A stretch of DNA of 5,213 nt from Chitinophagaceae bacterium (GTDB taxonomy: Bacteria > Bacteroidota > Bacteroidia > Chitinophagales > Chitinophagaceae), in assembly GCA_009996555.1 (NCBI GenBank), contig JAACZX010000190.1, positions 1 to 5,213 of the forward strand, read 5' to 3'. The position numbers were made by a program, and so were the translations under genes. Shown piece by piece: positions 1 to 5,192 of the stretch. The notes beneath the pieces were generated by a model. It saw nothing but the letters and a program-made list of their open reading frames with translations. It was not told the origin of the DNA and ran no database searches. Position 1 is the first letter of the stretch. Every line of letters begins with the position of its first letter.

Positions 1-890
1 TGACAAGAAACCTGCCCGATGCAAAAAACAACCGGAACGAATACCACAGCTTATCAAAAGGTGATCTGCAAAATGTACAATATGTTCGTTGGGATGGAAA
101 ACATGTTGACGCATGGAAAGAGCAACTTAACAATGCAGATATACTGATAAACCTTTCCGGCAAATCAGTTAACTGCAGGTACACCGAAAAAAATAAACAA
201 GCAATTATTAACAGCAGAATTGACAGTACAGCTGCACTTGGCAAAGCAATGAGTGAAATAGCGAACCCGCCAAAACTCTGGATCAATTCTTCATCGGCTA
301 CTATTTACAGGCATGCAATGGATAAACCGCAGGATGAATATTCAGGTGAAATACTGAACGACTTTTCTGTAAGTGTTTGCAAACAATGGGAGCAAACATT
401 CTTTCAACAGCAAACACCGCTTACCCGAAAAATTGCATTACGCATGGCTATTACCATAGGCTCAGGCGGTGTTATGTTGCCTTATTACAATCTGTTGAAA
501 TTTGGCCTGGGCGGCAAACAAGGCAGCGGTAAACAAATGTATAGCTGGATTCATATTGAAGACACATGCCGCATCATCAACTTCCTTGCACAGCATACAG
601 AACTGGAAGGCATCTTTAATTGCTCCTCTCCCCACCCTGTTACAAATGATCAATTTATGCAAATACTCCGCAAGGTTACCAACACATCATTTAGCTTACC
701 TGCACCGGGATGGATGCTGCAGCTTGGAGCAATTTTTATTGGCACAGAAACAGAACTGGTAATGAAAAGCCGCTGGGTTGTACCGGCAAAGCTGCTTGAA
801 GCAGGTTATACTTTTCGTTACCCAGAAATAAAACCGGCGTTAGAAAATATTATACAACAAACACCCCAAAAGCAATACAAGCTTTGGTAG
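1..890 (+). CDS. TIGR01777-family NAD-dependent epimerase (SDR39U1/YfcH-like), 5' end cut off
   Basis: The reading frame is open from the window edge (first full codon at 3) to TAG at 888-890, giving 295 visible residues. The family is usually about 300 residues, so roughly 30 residues, including the N-terminal Gly-rich NAD(P)-binding motif, lie upstream. The ATG at 249 is internal: conserved family blocks precede it. In fragment numbering these are INLSGKSV (49-56), YTEKNKQAIINSR (60-72), INSSSATIY (94-102), LRMAITIGSGG (147-156 region), GSGKQMYSWIHIEDTCR (174-190) and NCSSPHPVTNDQF (206-218). The end, VVPAKLLEAGYTFRYPEI (259-276), is the C-terminal DUF1731 region. Members are atypical short-chain dehydrogenase/reductase-like sugar-nucleotide epimerase homologues, cytosolic, with no agreed substrate. 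The usual Gly-Asp after the conserved Tyr is replaced by Arg-His here (Y102-R-H), and no classical YxxxK is seen at this Tyr. Family assignment is firm; the reaction is unknown. Confidence 0.93.
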   Translation, partial: TRNLPDAKNNRNEYHSLSKGDLQNVQYVRWDGKHVDAWKEQLNNADILINLSGKSVNCRYTEKNKQAIINSRIDSTAALGKAMSEIANPPKLWINSSSATIYRHAMDKPQDEYSGEILNDFSVSVCKQWEQTFFQQQTPLTRKIALRMAITIGSGGVMLPYYNLLKFGLGGKQGSGKQMYSWIHIEDTCRIINFLAQHTELEGIFNCSSPHPVTNDQFMQILRKVTNTSFSLPAPGWMLQLGAIFIGTETELVMKSRWVVPAKLLEAGYTFRYPEIKPALENIIQQTPQKQYKLW

Positions 891-925
891 CAATTCACTT
901 TTTTATTTATTGCTAACTTTACTTT

Positions 926-1720
926 ATGAAAAATAGATTGTTTCTGCTGGCAGTACTCTATGGTTTTTCAACAGCAACTGCTCAAACGATCAAAGAGAAT
1001 TTACTGAACAGATATTTTGATACGACAACAAACGAAAAAGAAGCCTTCTTCTATCGCCTGTCGCAGCCTTATAAAAACTATTGGGCCTATACAGACTACG
1101 ATGGAAAAAACCGTATTGTAAGAACTGGTTTCTATACCGACAGTACATTTCAAACAGCCGTTGGTCCGCATGCGTTTTATTGGGAAGGGAAACCTGTTTA
1201 CAAAGGAAGCTATGTGGGAGGAAGGCCAAGTGGTTACTGGTACTTTTATAATACTAAAGGCGAGGTATATGATTCGCTTCATTATGTTATAACTACAGCA
1301 AAAAAAGACAATCTGCCCGGTGCAGAAAATGAGGAAGAAGAGAAGAAAAAAACAAAACAGCTGCAGGATGAACATTTAAAAAAAGATACCAGCAAAGCGT
1401 TGGTTATTGTGGAAAGAGAAGCTTCCTTCAAAGGTGGAGACAAAGGCTGGTCGAAGTATTTAACCAGGCAGCTTAGTTTTCCTGATCTGGTACTTGCTGT
1501 AAATAAGCCACAACGAATGACAGTTGAAGTTCAGTTTATCGTTTGCAGCGATGGGGAAATCTGTTCTGTTGAAGCAATCAACAGCTCAACTCCATTGCTC
1601 GATATTATGGCGGTTAATGCAATCCGCAAAGGGCCTCGATGGACTCCTGCATTCCAAAGCGGGAGAAATGTGAAAGCATGGCGCAGACAAAAAATTACAT
1701 TCACTATACCTGAAGAATAA
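926..1720 (+). CDS. Secreted MORN-like protein with TonB C-terminal domain
   Basis: This 264-residue protein begins with a signal peptide (Lys/Arg at 2-4, hydrophobic 5-17, TATA-Q with likely cleavage after A19). No lipobox Cys follows, so a periplasmic or exported soluble protein is expected. Residues 62-118 read like degenerate MORN-type antiparallel repeats (GFY..., FYWEGKPVYKGSY, GYWYFYNTKGEVYDSLHY). Residues 125-158 are a charged Glu/Lys linker. Residues 160-264 match the TonB C-terminal fold: FKGGDKGWSKYL, LSFPDL, VEVQFIVCSDGEICSVEAI, AIRKGPRWTPAFQSGRNV, KITFTI. A canonical energy transducer would have an uncleaved N-terminal anchor and a Pro-rich spacer; both are missing, so a role in powering TonB-dependent transport is doubtful. 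C207 and C213 bracket a beta turn and could pair in the periplasm. A TAACTTTA box at 914-921 resembles the Bacteroidota -7 element, but no -33 partner is evident. The stop is one base from the next start. Confidence 0.88.
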   Translation: MKNRLFLLAVLYGFSTATAQTIKENLLNRYFDTTTNEKEAFFYRLSQPYKNYWAYTDYDGKNRIVRTGFYTDSTFQTAVGPHAFYWEGKPVYKGSYVGGRPSGYWYFYNTKGEVYDSLHYVITTAKKDNLPGAENEEEEKKKTKQLQDEHLKKDTSKALVIVEREASFKGGDKGWSKYLTRQLSFPDLVLAVNKPQRMTVEVQFIVCSDGEICSVEAINSSTPLLDIMAVNAIRKGPRWTPAFQSGRNVKAWRRQKITFTIPEE

Positions 1721-1721
1721 C

Positions 1722-2084
1722 ATGAGCAAAAAAACACTTGTACTTGGCGCATCAGATCAGCCACATCGTTACAGTTACCTTGCCATACAGCGCTTGCGTG
1801 GTAAAGAGCATGAAGTTGTGGGCATTGGAAAGCATACGGGTATGGTTGAAGATGTAAGTATTGAAACTGAAAAACGCCCGATTGAAAACATTGATACTGT
1901 TACGCTCTACCTTAACCCAACACACCAAAAAGAATACTACGATTATATTCTTTCACTGAAACCAAAACGCATCATCTTTAATCCCGGTGCTGAAAATGAG
2001 GAACTGGCACAACTGGCAAAAGAAAACAATATTCAACCGGTTGAAGCCTGCACATTGGTGATGTTGAGCACAGGCCAGTATTGA
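1722..2084 (+). CDS. Small CoA-binding (Rossmann-fold) protein
   Basis: This 120-residue protein has the whole single-domain CoA_binding_2 pattern (YccU-like). It has LVLGASDQPHRYSYLAI (6-22) with the GAS nucleotide loop, VVGIGK (32-37), the central IDTVTLYLNPTHQKEYYDYIL (57-77), PKRIIFNPGAENEEL (81-95) and the closing VEACTLVML (107-115). Homologues are predicted cytosolic binders of CoA or acyl-CoA related to the N-terminal domain of succinyl-CoA synthetase alpha; enzymatic activity is not established. The length is normal for the family. The ATG lies one base after the TAA of the preceding gene, so the two are very likely co-transcribed and possibly translationally coupled, although an exported TonB-domain protein and a cytosolic CoA binder have no obvious shared job. 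No clear intrinsic terminator follows. Confidence 0.9.
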   Translation: MSKKTLVLGASDQPHRYSYLAIQRLRGKEHEVVGIGKHTGMVEDVSIETEKRPIENIDTVTLYLNPTHQKEYYDYILSLKPKRIIFNPGAENEELAQLAKENNIQPVEACTLVMLSTGQY

Positions 2085-2090
2085 TCTAAA

Positions 2091-2125
2091 TGCAGATTTT
2101 AGGTTTACGATTGCAGATTGCCGCA
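2091..2125 (+). repeat. Degenerate heptamer array, T-rich NNGAT type (5 units)
   Basis: Seven bases after the CoA-binding gene the sequence falls into a 7-bp period: units TGCAGAT, TTTAGGT, TTACGAT, TGCAGAT, TGCCGCA. Units 1 and 4 are identical, and unit 5 fits only in its first half. The consensus is roughly T-N-N-N-GAT. The same unit types occur on the minus strand at 3606-3640. Such diverged heptamers are typical of intergenic DNA rather than of a gene; function unknown. Confidence 0.6.
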
Positions 2126-2129
2126 CCCA

Positions 2130-2157
2130 TTACCAATTGCTTATTGTTCATTGCCTT
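2130..2157 (+). repeat. Second degenerate heptamer run, ATTG type
   Basis: Directly after the GAT-type array another 7-bp rhythm appears: TTACCAA, TTGCTTA, TTGTTCA, TTGCCTT. The core ATTG recurs at 2136, 2143 and 2150, exactly 7 bases apart. It is short and imperfect, so it may be partly chance. Its position next to another heptamer array of the same period makes a common origin plausible. Confidence 0.4.
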
Positions 2158-2213
2158 TTTGGCTATACTCTCTTCGGTTATCCCCAGCTGTTAATAAACA
2201 CATAACGCCACAA

Positions 2214-2247
2214 TATTGCAGCAGCTGAAAAGAGTTTCGTAAATTAG
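2214..2247 (+). promoter_or_regulatory. Candidate Bacteroidota-type promoter for the ykuK-like gene
   Basis: TATTG at 2214-2218 is followed after 21 bases by TAAATTAG at 2240-2247. The Bacteroidota sigma-ABfr consensus is about TTTG at -33 and TAnnTTTG at -7, so each box has one mismatch. Transcription would start near 2253 and give a leader of about 65 bases that holds the small hairpin AGGG-AAA-CCCT, a T7 tract and a 9-codon ORF (2263-2292). This is the best candidate in the 233-bp spacer 2085-2317, but two imperfect short boxes are weak evidence. Confidence 0.25.
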
Positions 2248-2317
2248 GGAAACCCTTTTTTTATGACACCGGCACCTATTGATGCCATGTGACCAAAATC
2301 AAATAAACAATAAGCAT

Positions 2318-2791
2318 ATGAAATGGAGAAAATTCAATGGCGAGCACATACGCATTCCCATCACGGAAGAGGTGCGTGCCGCCATCATAAGAGAAACCGA
2401 TAAAGGTTTCCGGCTGAAAGTATGCATCGGCACCGACAGCCAGGTAAAAGGAATTGAAACCGAGTTTGCTACTGTGATCGTTTTCCTGCGTGAAGGACAT
2501 GGCGGGTTCATGTTCATTCATAATGAAAAAACAAAACAGAAGTATTCCATTAAGGAACGCATGCTGGTGGAAGTTGCAAAGAGTATTGAAATTGCTTACG
2601 AACTCTGCAACCTCTTTACGGAGTATGATGTTGACATGGAAGTACACGCCGACATTAACACAAATCCCCACTTCAAAAGCAATGAAGCATTGCGTGAAGC
2701 AATGGGTTACATCCTGGGTATGGGCTTTGCCTTTAAAGCCAAACCGGAAGCCTTTGCCAGCAGCAGCTGTGCCAACAAAATTGTAAACTGA
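2318..2791 (+). CDS. YkuK-like RNase H-fold protein (DUF458 family)
   Basis: From ATG 2318 the protein has 157 residues. It opens with MKWRKFNGEHIRIP, the usual start of the family, so I prefer this ATG over the in-frame ATG at 2282, which would add 12 unrelated residues; the bases before 2318 are A-rich, as is usual in this phylum. Family landmarks are VCIGTDSQ (35-42) with the first acidic residue of an RNase H-like site at D40, a central helix IKERMLVEVAKSIEIAYEL (78-96) with E80 and E95, HADINTNP (110-117) with D112, and the closing GMGFAFKAKPEAFASSSCANK (134-154). The family (PF04308, Bacillus YkuK) is predicted to be an RNase H-like nuclease, but I know of no settled substrate. The gene stands alone on its strand, between a repeat-rich spacer and the convergent rsmE. 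Identification is strong, activity inferred. Confidence 0.9.
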   Translation: MKWRKFNGEHIRIPITEEVRAAIIRETDKGFRLKVCIGTDSQVKGIETEFATVIVFLREGHGGFMFIHNEKTKQKYSIKERMLVEVAKSIEIAYELCNLFTEYDVDMEVHADINTNPHFKSNEALREAMGYILGMGFAFKAKPEAFASSSCANKIVN

Positions 2792-2802
2792 TCTTGCTGT
2801 TT

Positions 2803-2836
2803 ACGGTTCTGCCTCCCAACCGTGCGAACCACGGTT
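2803..2836. other. Alternative hairpins in the convergent ykuK-rsmE gap
   Basis: The 67-bp gap holds ACGGTT at 2803-2808, AACCGTG at 2818-2824 and CACGGTT at 2830-2836. The middle element can pair either with the first copy (6 bp, 9-base loop) or with the third (7 bp, CGAAC loop). It may act as a weak, T-tract-less bidirectional terminator between the convergent genes. No run of T follows on either strand, so it does not meet the standard for an intrinsic terminator. Confidence 0.35.
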
Positions 2837-2858
2837 CATAACTTCGTCGCCTCTTAAA

Positions 2859-3575
2859 TTAACAGATACATAATAATGCTGCAGCCACAACAGCAGCAGT
2901 TTCGGTACGCAATCTTGTTTCGCCAAGCATCACCGGATGATAGCCATCTGCTATTGCTGTTTCAATTTCACTGGTTGTAAAATCGCCTTCCGGACCAATG
3001 AGGATAATAGAATTTTCAAATTGATCAGTTTGAAAATTTGAAAATGGTGTTCTTTCAGTTTCATCACAATGAGCGATGAGTTTTAATGATTCGTCAGACG
3101 TGGGCGTGAGACGAAGAGCTTCCTCAAATTTCACCGGCTCATGCAAAACAGGCAACCATGTTTGCTGGCTTTGCAGCATTGCACTAACCAATATACCTTT
3201 CATACGATCGTAACGGAAATGCTGACGTTCGGTACGTTCGCACAACAAAGGAATGATTTCTGTTACGCCTATTTCTGTAGCTTTTTCAAGGAACCATTCA
3301 AACCTGCTTGCATTCTTTACCAATGAAACAGCAACGGTTGTCTTGCGTTCGGCTTGTGCCGTATAACTTGTGGCTTGCACTTTCACCACGCAATGCTTTT
3401 TATGCGCATCTGTAATAACTGTGGTGAGGAGATTTCCTTTACCATCGGTGAGATTAAGCTGCTCCCCTTCCTGCATACGCAACACCTGCACCACATGTTT
3501 TGATGTTTCCTCATGTAAGGTAATAAGTGAAGCGGCCGGTGTAAATGAATCAATATAAAAAAAAGGTAACGCCAT
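2859..3575 (-). CDS. rsmE: 16S rRNA m3U1498 methyltransferase RsmE
   Basis: This 238-residue protein has the normal length for RsmE, which uses SAM to methylate N3 of U1498 in 16S rRNA on the 30S subunit. The N-terminal PUA-like part carries ETSKHVVQVLRMQEGEQLNLTDGKG (about 22-46). The SPOUT domain follows with SLVKNASRFEWFLEKATEIGVTEIIPL (84-110), CERTER (112-117), MLQSQQTWLPVL (133-144), the SAM-site loop LIGPEGDF (192-199) and the trefoil-knot segment MLGETRLRTETAAVVAAALL (216-235). I start at ATG 3573-3575 (MALPFFYID). The frame continues upstream to TTG 3605 but would translate a terminator hairpin as 10 unrelated residues. T7 lies directly before the ATG and T8 falls in codons 3-6. There is no Shine-Dalgarno sequence. 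Residues 178-188, a surface-variable stretch before the SPOUT loop, are encoded by a near-palindromic repeat. It lies downstream of dnaB and probably has its own promoter. Confidence 0.95.
   Translation of the reverse strand: MALPFFYIDSFTPAASLITLHEETSKHVVQVLRMQEGEQLNLTDGKGNLLTTVITDAHKKHCVVKVQATSYTAQAERKTTVAVSLVKNASRFEWFLEKATEIGVTEIIPLLCERTERQHFRYDRMKGILVSAMLQSQQTWLPVLHEPVKFEEALRLTPTSDESLKLIAHCDETERTPFSNFQTDQFENSIILIGPEGDFTTSEIETAIADGYHPVMLGETRLRTETAAVVAAALLCIC
3013..3044. repeat. Near-palindrome plus direct repeat inside rsmE
   Basis: TTTTCAAA (3013-3020) and TTTGAAAA (3029-3036) are perfect inverted 8-mers around TTGATCAG, which itself contains the palindrome TGATCA; the 24-bp whole has a single mismatched pair (T/G). 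A second TTTGAAAA follows at once (3037-3044). On the coding strand it reads in frame as FSNFQTDQFEN, in a linker of RsmE just before the conserved SAM loop. Tandem TTTGAAAA units look like intergenic repeat material rather than selected coding sequence. Confidence 0.6.
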
Positions 3576-3603
3576 AAAAAAAGTCCCGCTGTTAGAGCGG
3601 GAC
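3576..3603 (-). terminator. Intrinsic terminator of dnaB, abutting the rsmE ATG
   Basis: On the minus strand a perfect 8-bp GC-rich stem, GTCCCGCT (3603-3596) with AGCGGGAC (3590-3583), encloses the loop CTAAC and is followed by seven T (3582-3576). This is a textbook Rho-independent terminator for the dnaB transcript, 32 bases past its stop. The T tract ends at the base before the rsmE ATG, so the hairpin occupies positions -8 to -28 of that gene and would block any read-through mRNA from presenting an open leader. Confidence 0.85.
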
Positions 3604-3634
3604 AAATCTATAATCGTAAATCGGCAATCAGAAA
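3603..3634 (-). promoter_or_regulatory. Candidate rsmE promoter overlapping repeat and terminator
   Basis: Read on the minus strand, TAGATTTG (3610-3603) is an exact match to the Bacteroidota -7 consensus TAnnTTTG. TTTC at 3634-3631, 20 bases upstream, differs by one base from the -33 TTTG. Transcription would begin a few bases on, inside the first arm of the terminator stem, so the rsmE mRNA would lack part of the hairpin. The -7 box is the last heptamer of the neighbouring array plus the first base of the stem, so a chance match is possible. Confidence 0.4.
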
Positions 3635-3640
3635 TCTAAA
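3606..3640 (-). repeat. Degenerate heptamer array at the dnaB 3' end (5 units)
   Basis: Minus-strand units from 3640 to 3606 are TTTAGAT, TTCTGAT, TGCCGAT, TTACGAT, TATAGAT, all fitting T-N-N-N-GAT with no gap. TTACGAT is shared exactly with the array at 2091-2125; TTTAGAT and TGCCGAT each have a close counterpart there. The dnaB stop codon TAG (3638-3636) lies in the first unit, so the array starts at the last bases of the gene and fills the space up to the terminator. Confidence 0.65.
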
Positions 3641-5192
3641 ACGGCGTTTCCTCATCAAAATTCATATCGTTCATTTTGCTTCCTTTCTGCACAAATACTT
3701 TCGGGCCATCATCGTCCTGTACCGGTTTCCAACTACCGCCACCGGGAAGACCGGGTGCACCACCCATGTCAGCAGAATCATCTTCCACAAATTTCTGAAT
3801 ATGTAATAATGCACGAAGCTTAATTGTTTCAAGCGAACCGTTCCTGTGTTTGGCTATACGTACGTGTGTTTCACCACGGTTGCTTTCACCAAATTCGTTT
3901 GATGTAATATCGTAGTACTCGGGACGATACAGGAACATCACCATGTCGGCATCCTGTTCAATGGCACCCGATTCACGAAGGTCACTCAACTGCGGCATCT
4001 TGTTACCATCTTTCCTTTTCTCTACCTCACGACTCAATTGTGAAAGCGCAATGATGGGAATGTTCAATTCCTTTGCCAGCTGTTTTAAACCACGGGAAAT
4101 AGTACTGATCTCCTGTTCACGGTTGGTATTTTTATTCCCTGCACTTCCGCTCATCAACTGCAGATAGTCGATGATGATCAACCCTACACCATGCTTATTT
4201 ACCAGCCTGCGGGCCTTTGCACGCAATTCAAAAATATTCAGTGCAGCACTGTCATCAATAAAGATGGGAGCTTTGGCCAAACGTTCAATTCCTTTTTTGT
4301 AGAGCTGTTGCACTTCATGATCTTCCAGTTTACCACGGGAGATCTTTTCCAGCATGATCTCACTTTCGGCTGAAAGAATACGTTGTACCAGCTGCGCCGC
4401 ACCCATCTCAAGCGAGAAAAATGCAACAGGCGTTGGTTTGGCAGTATTGAGTGCCGCATACCGCAACAGGTTTAAGGCAAATGCTGTTTTACCCACAGCA
4501 GGACGGGCAGCCAGGATCACAAGATCGGAAGGTTGCCAGCCATAGATCACTTTATCCATTGTGGGGAAGCCGGTAGGCACACCGGTTACATCTTCCTGCT
4601 TGCTCCGCATGTCTTCAATACGCTGAATGGTTTTGATCAACACATTATCAAACGAATCGAAGTTTTTACGGAGATAGTTATTGGTAATTTCAAACAGCTT
4701 ACTTTCAGCATCATCCAGCAGATCAAACACATCTGTACTCTCTTCGTATGCATCGCCAATGGTTTCACCACTGATGCGGATCAACTCACGCTGCAAAAAT
4801 TTCTGGAGAATAATGCGGGCATGTGCTTCAATGTTTGCAGTAGATACAACGGTGTTGGTCAAACGTGTTACATAGTAAGCACCTCCCACCATTTCAAGTT
4901 CTTCTTTCTGCTTCAGCTCTTCCACCACCGTTAGCAGGTCAATCGGCAAACTCTTTGCCGTTAAACTTTGCATGGCACGGAAGATTCGCTGGTGAGCATC
5001 CACATAAAAACATTCGGGGCGAAGAATTTCACTGATTGCATCGAAAGCACTTTTTTCAAGCATAACAGCACCCAACACGGCTTCTTCCAGTTCCTTGGAT
5101 TGTGGTGGAACTTTTCCATACACCATTGTTGAAAGATCAAGTGGCGCTTTCCGCTTTGCTTTCCGGTCTTTATTGAGATTAGTAAGGTCCAT
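3636..5192 (-). CDS. dnaB: Replicative DNA helicase DnaB
   Basis: This complete 518-residue DnaB is the hexameric ring helicase that unwinds the fork on the lagging strand and works with primase. A basic N-terminal leader (1-24) precedes the helical N-terminal domain (about 27-135; PPQSKELEEAVLGAVML at 29-45). A linker is followed by the RecA-like domain from about 200: TGVPTGFPTMDKVIYGWQPSDLVILAARP, Walker A ARPAVGKT (229-236, K235), FSLEM with the catalytic-type E262, Walker B LIIIDYLQLM (338-347, D342), ALSQLSREVEKR (382-393), SDLRESGAIEQDAD (403-416) and AKHRNG (447-452) with the arginine-finger region. All key residues are present, and no intein sits in the Walker A loop, a common DnaB insertion site. 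The tail 471-518 is Gly/Pro/Asp-rich and ends NFDEETPF. The start at ATG 5192 is supported by the length. A terminator follows 32 bases after the stop; the promoter is outside the window. Confidence 0.98.
   Translation of the reverse strand: MDLTNLNKDRKAKRKAPLDLSTMVYGKVPPQSKELEEAVLGAVMLEKSAFDAISEILRPECFYVDAHQRIFRAMQSLTAKSLPIDLLTVVEELKQKEELEMVGGAYYVTRLTNTVVSTANIEAHARIILQKFLQRELIRISGETIGDAYEESTDVFDLLDDAESKLFEITNNYLRKNFDSFDNVLIKTIQRIEDMRSKQEDVTGVPTGFPTMDKVIYGWQPSDLVILAARPAVGKTAFALNLLRYAALNTAKPTPVAFFSLEMGAAQLVQRILSAESEIMLEKISRGKLEDHEVQQLYKKGIERLAKAPIFIDDSAALNIFELRAKARRLVNKHGVGLIIIDYLQLMSGSAGNKNTNREQEISTISRGLKQLAKELNIPIIALSQLSREVEKRKDGNKMPQLSDLRESGAIEQDADMVMFLYRPEYYDITSNEFGESNRGETHVRIAKHRNGSLETIKLRALLHIQKFVEDDSADMGGAPGLPGGGSWKPVQDDDGPKVFVQKGSKMNDMNFDEETPF

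Noticed and set aside
249..890. Epimerase gene starting at ATG 249
   Set aside because: The same frame is open back to the window edge and encodes conserved family blocks before this ATG, so it is an internal methionine of a gene cut by the window.
1001..1375. Minus-strand open frames opposite the TonB-domain gene and similar antisense frames across the window
   Set aside because: They are shadows of well-supported genes, with no recognisable domains and no independent start signals.
2098..2107. TAGGTTTA in the first heptamer array as a promoter
   Set aside because: It has one mismatch to TAnnTTTG and no good -33 box, and degenerate heptamers of this type produce such matches by composition.
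2185..2227. CAGCTG at 2185-2190 and 2222-2227 as an operator pair
   Set aside because: A 6-bp palindrome occurring twice 37 bases apart is easily chance, and nothing else ties it to a known regulator.
2279..2317. Longer YkuK-like protein from TTG 2279 or ATG 2282
   Set aside because: The extension is not family-like, while MKWRKFNGE at 2318 matches the usual N-terminus.
3576..3605. Longer RsmE starting at TTG 3605
   Set aside because: The extra ten residues would be translated from the terminator hairpin and T tract and do not resemble RsmE N-termini; ATG 3575 fits the family start.
4480..4510. Possible intein in DnaB at the Walker A loop
   Set aside because: Walker A and its flanks are continuous (ARPAVGKTAFALN) and the total length is normal, so no intein is present.
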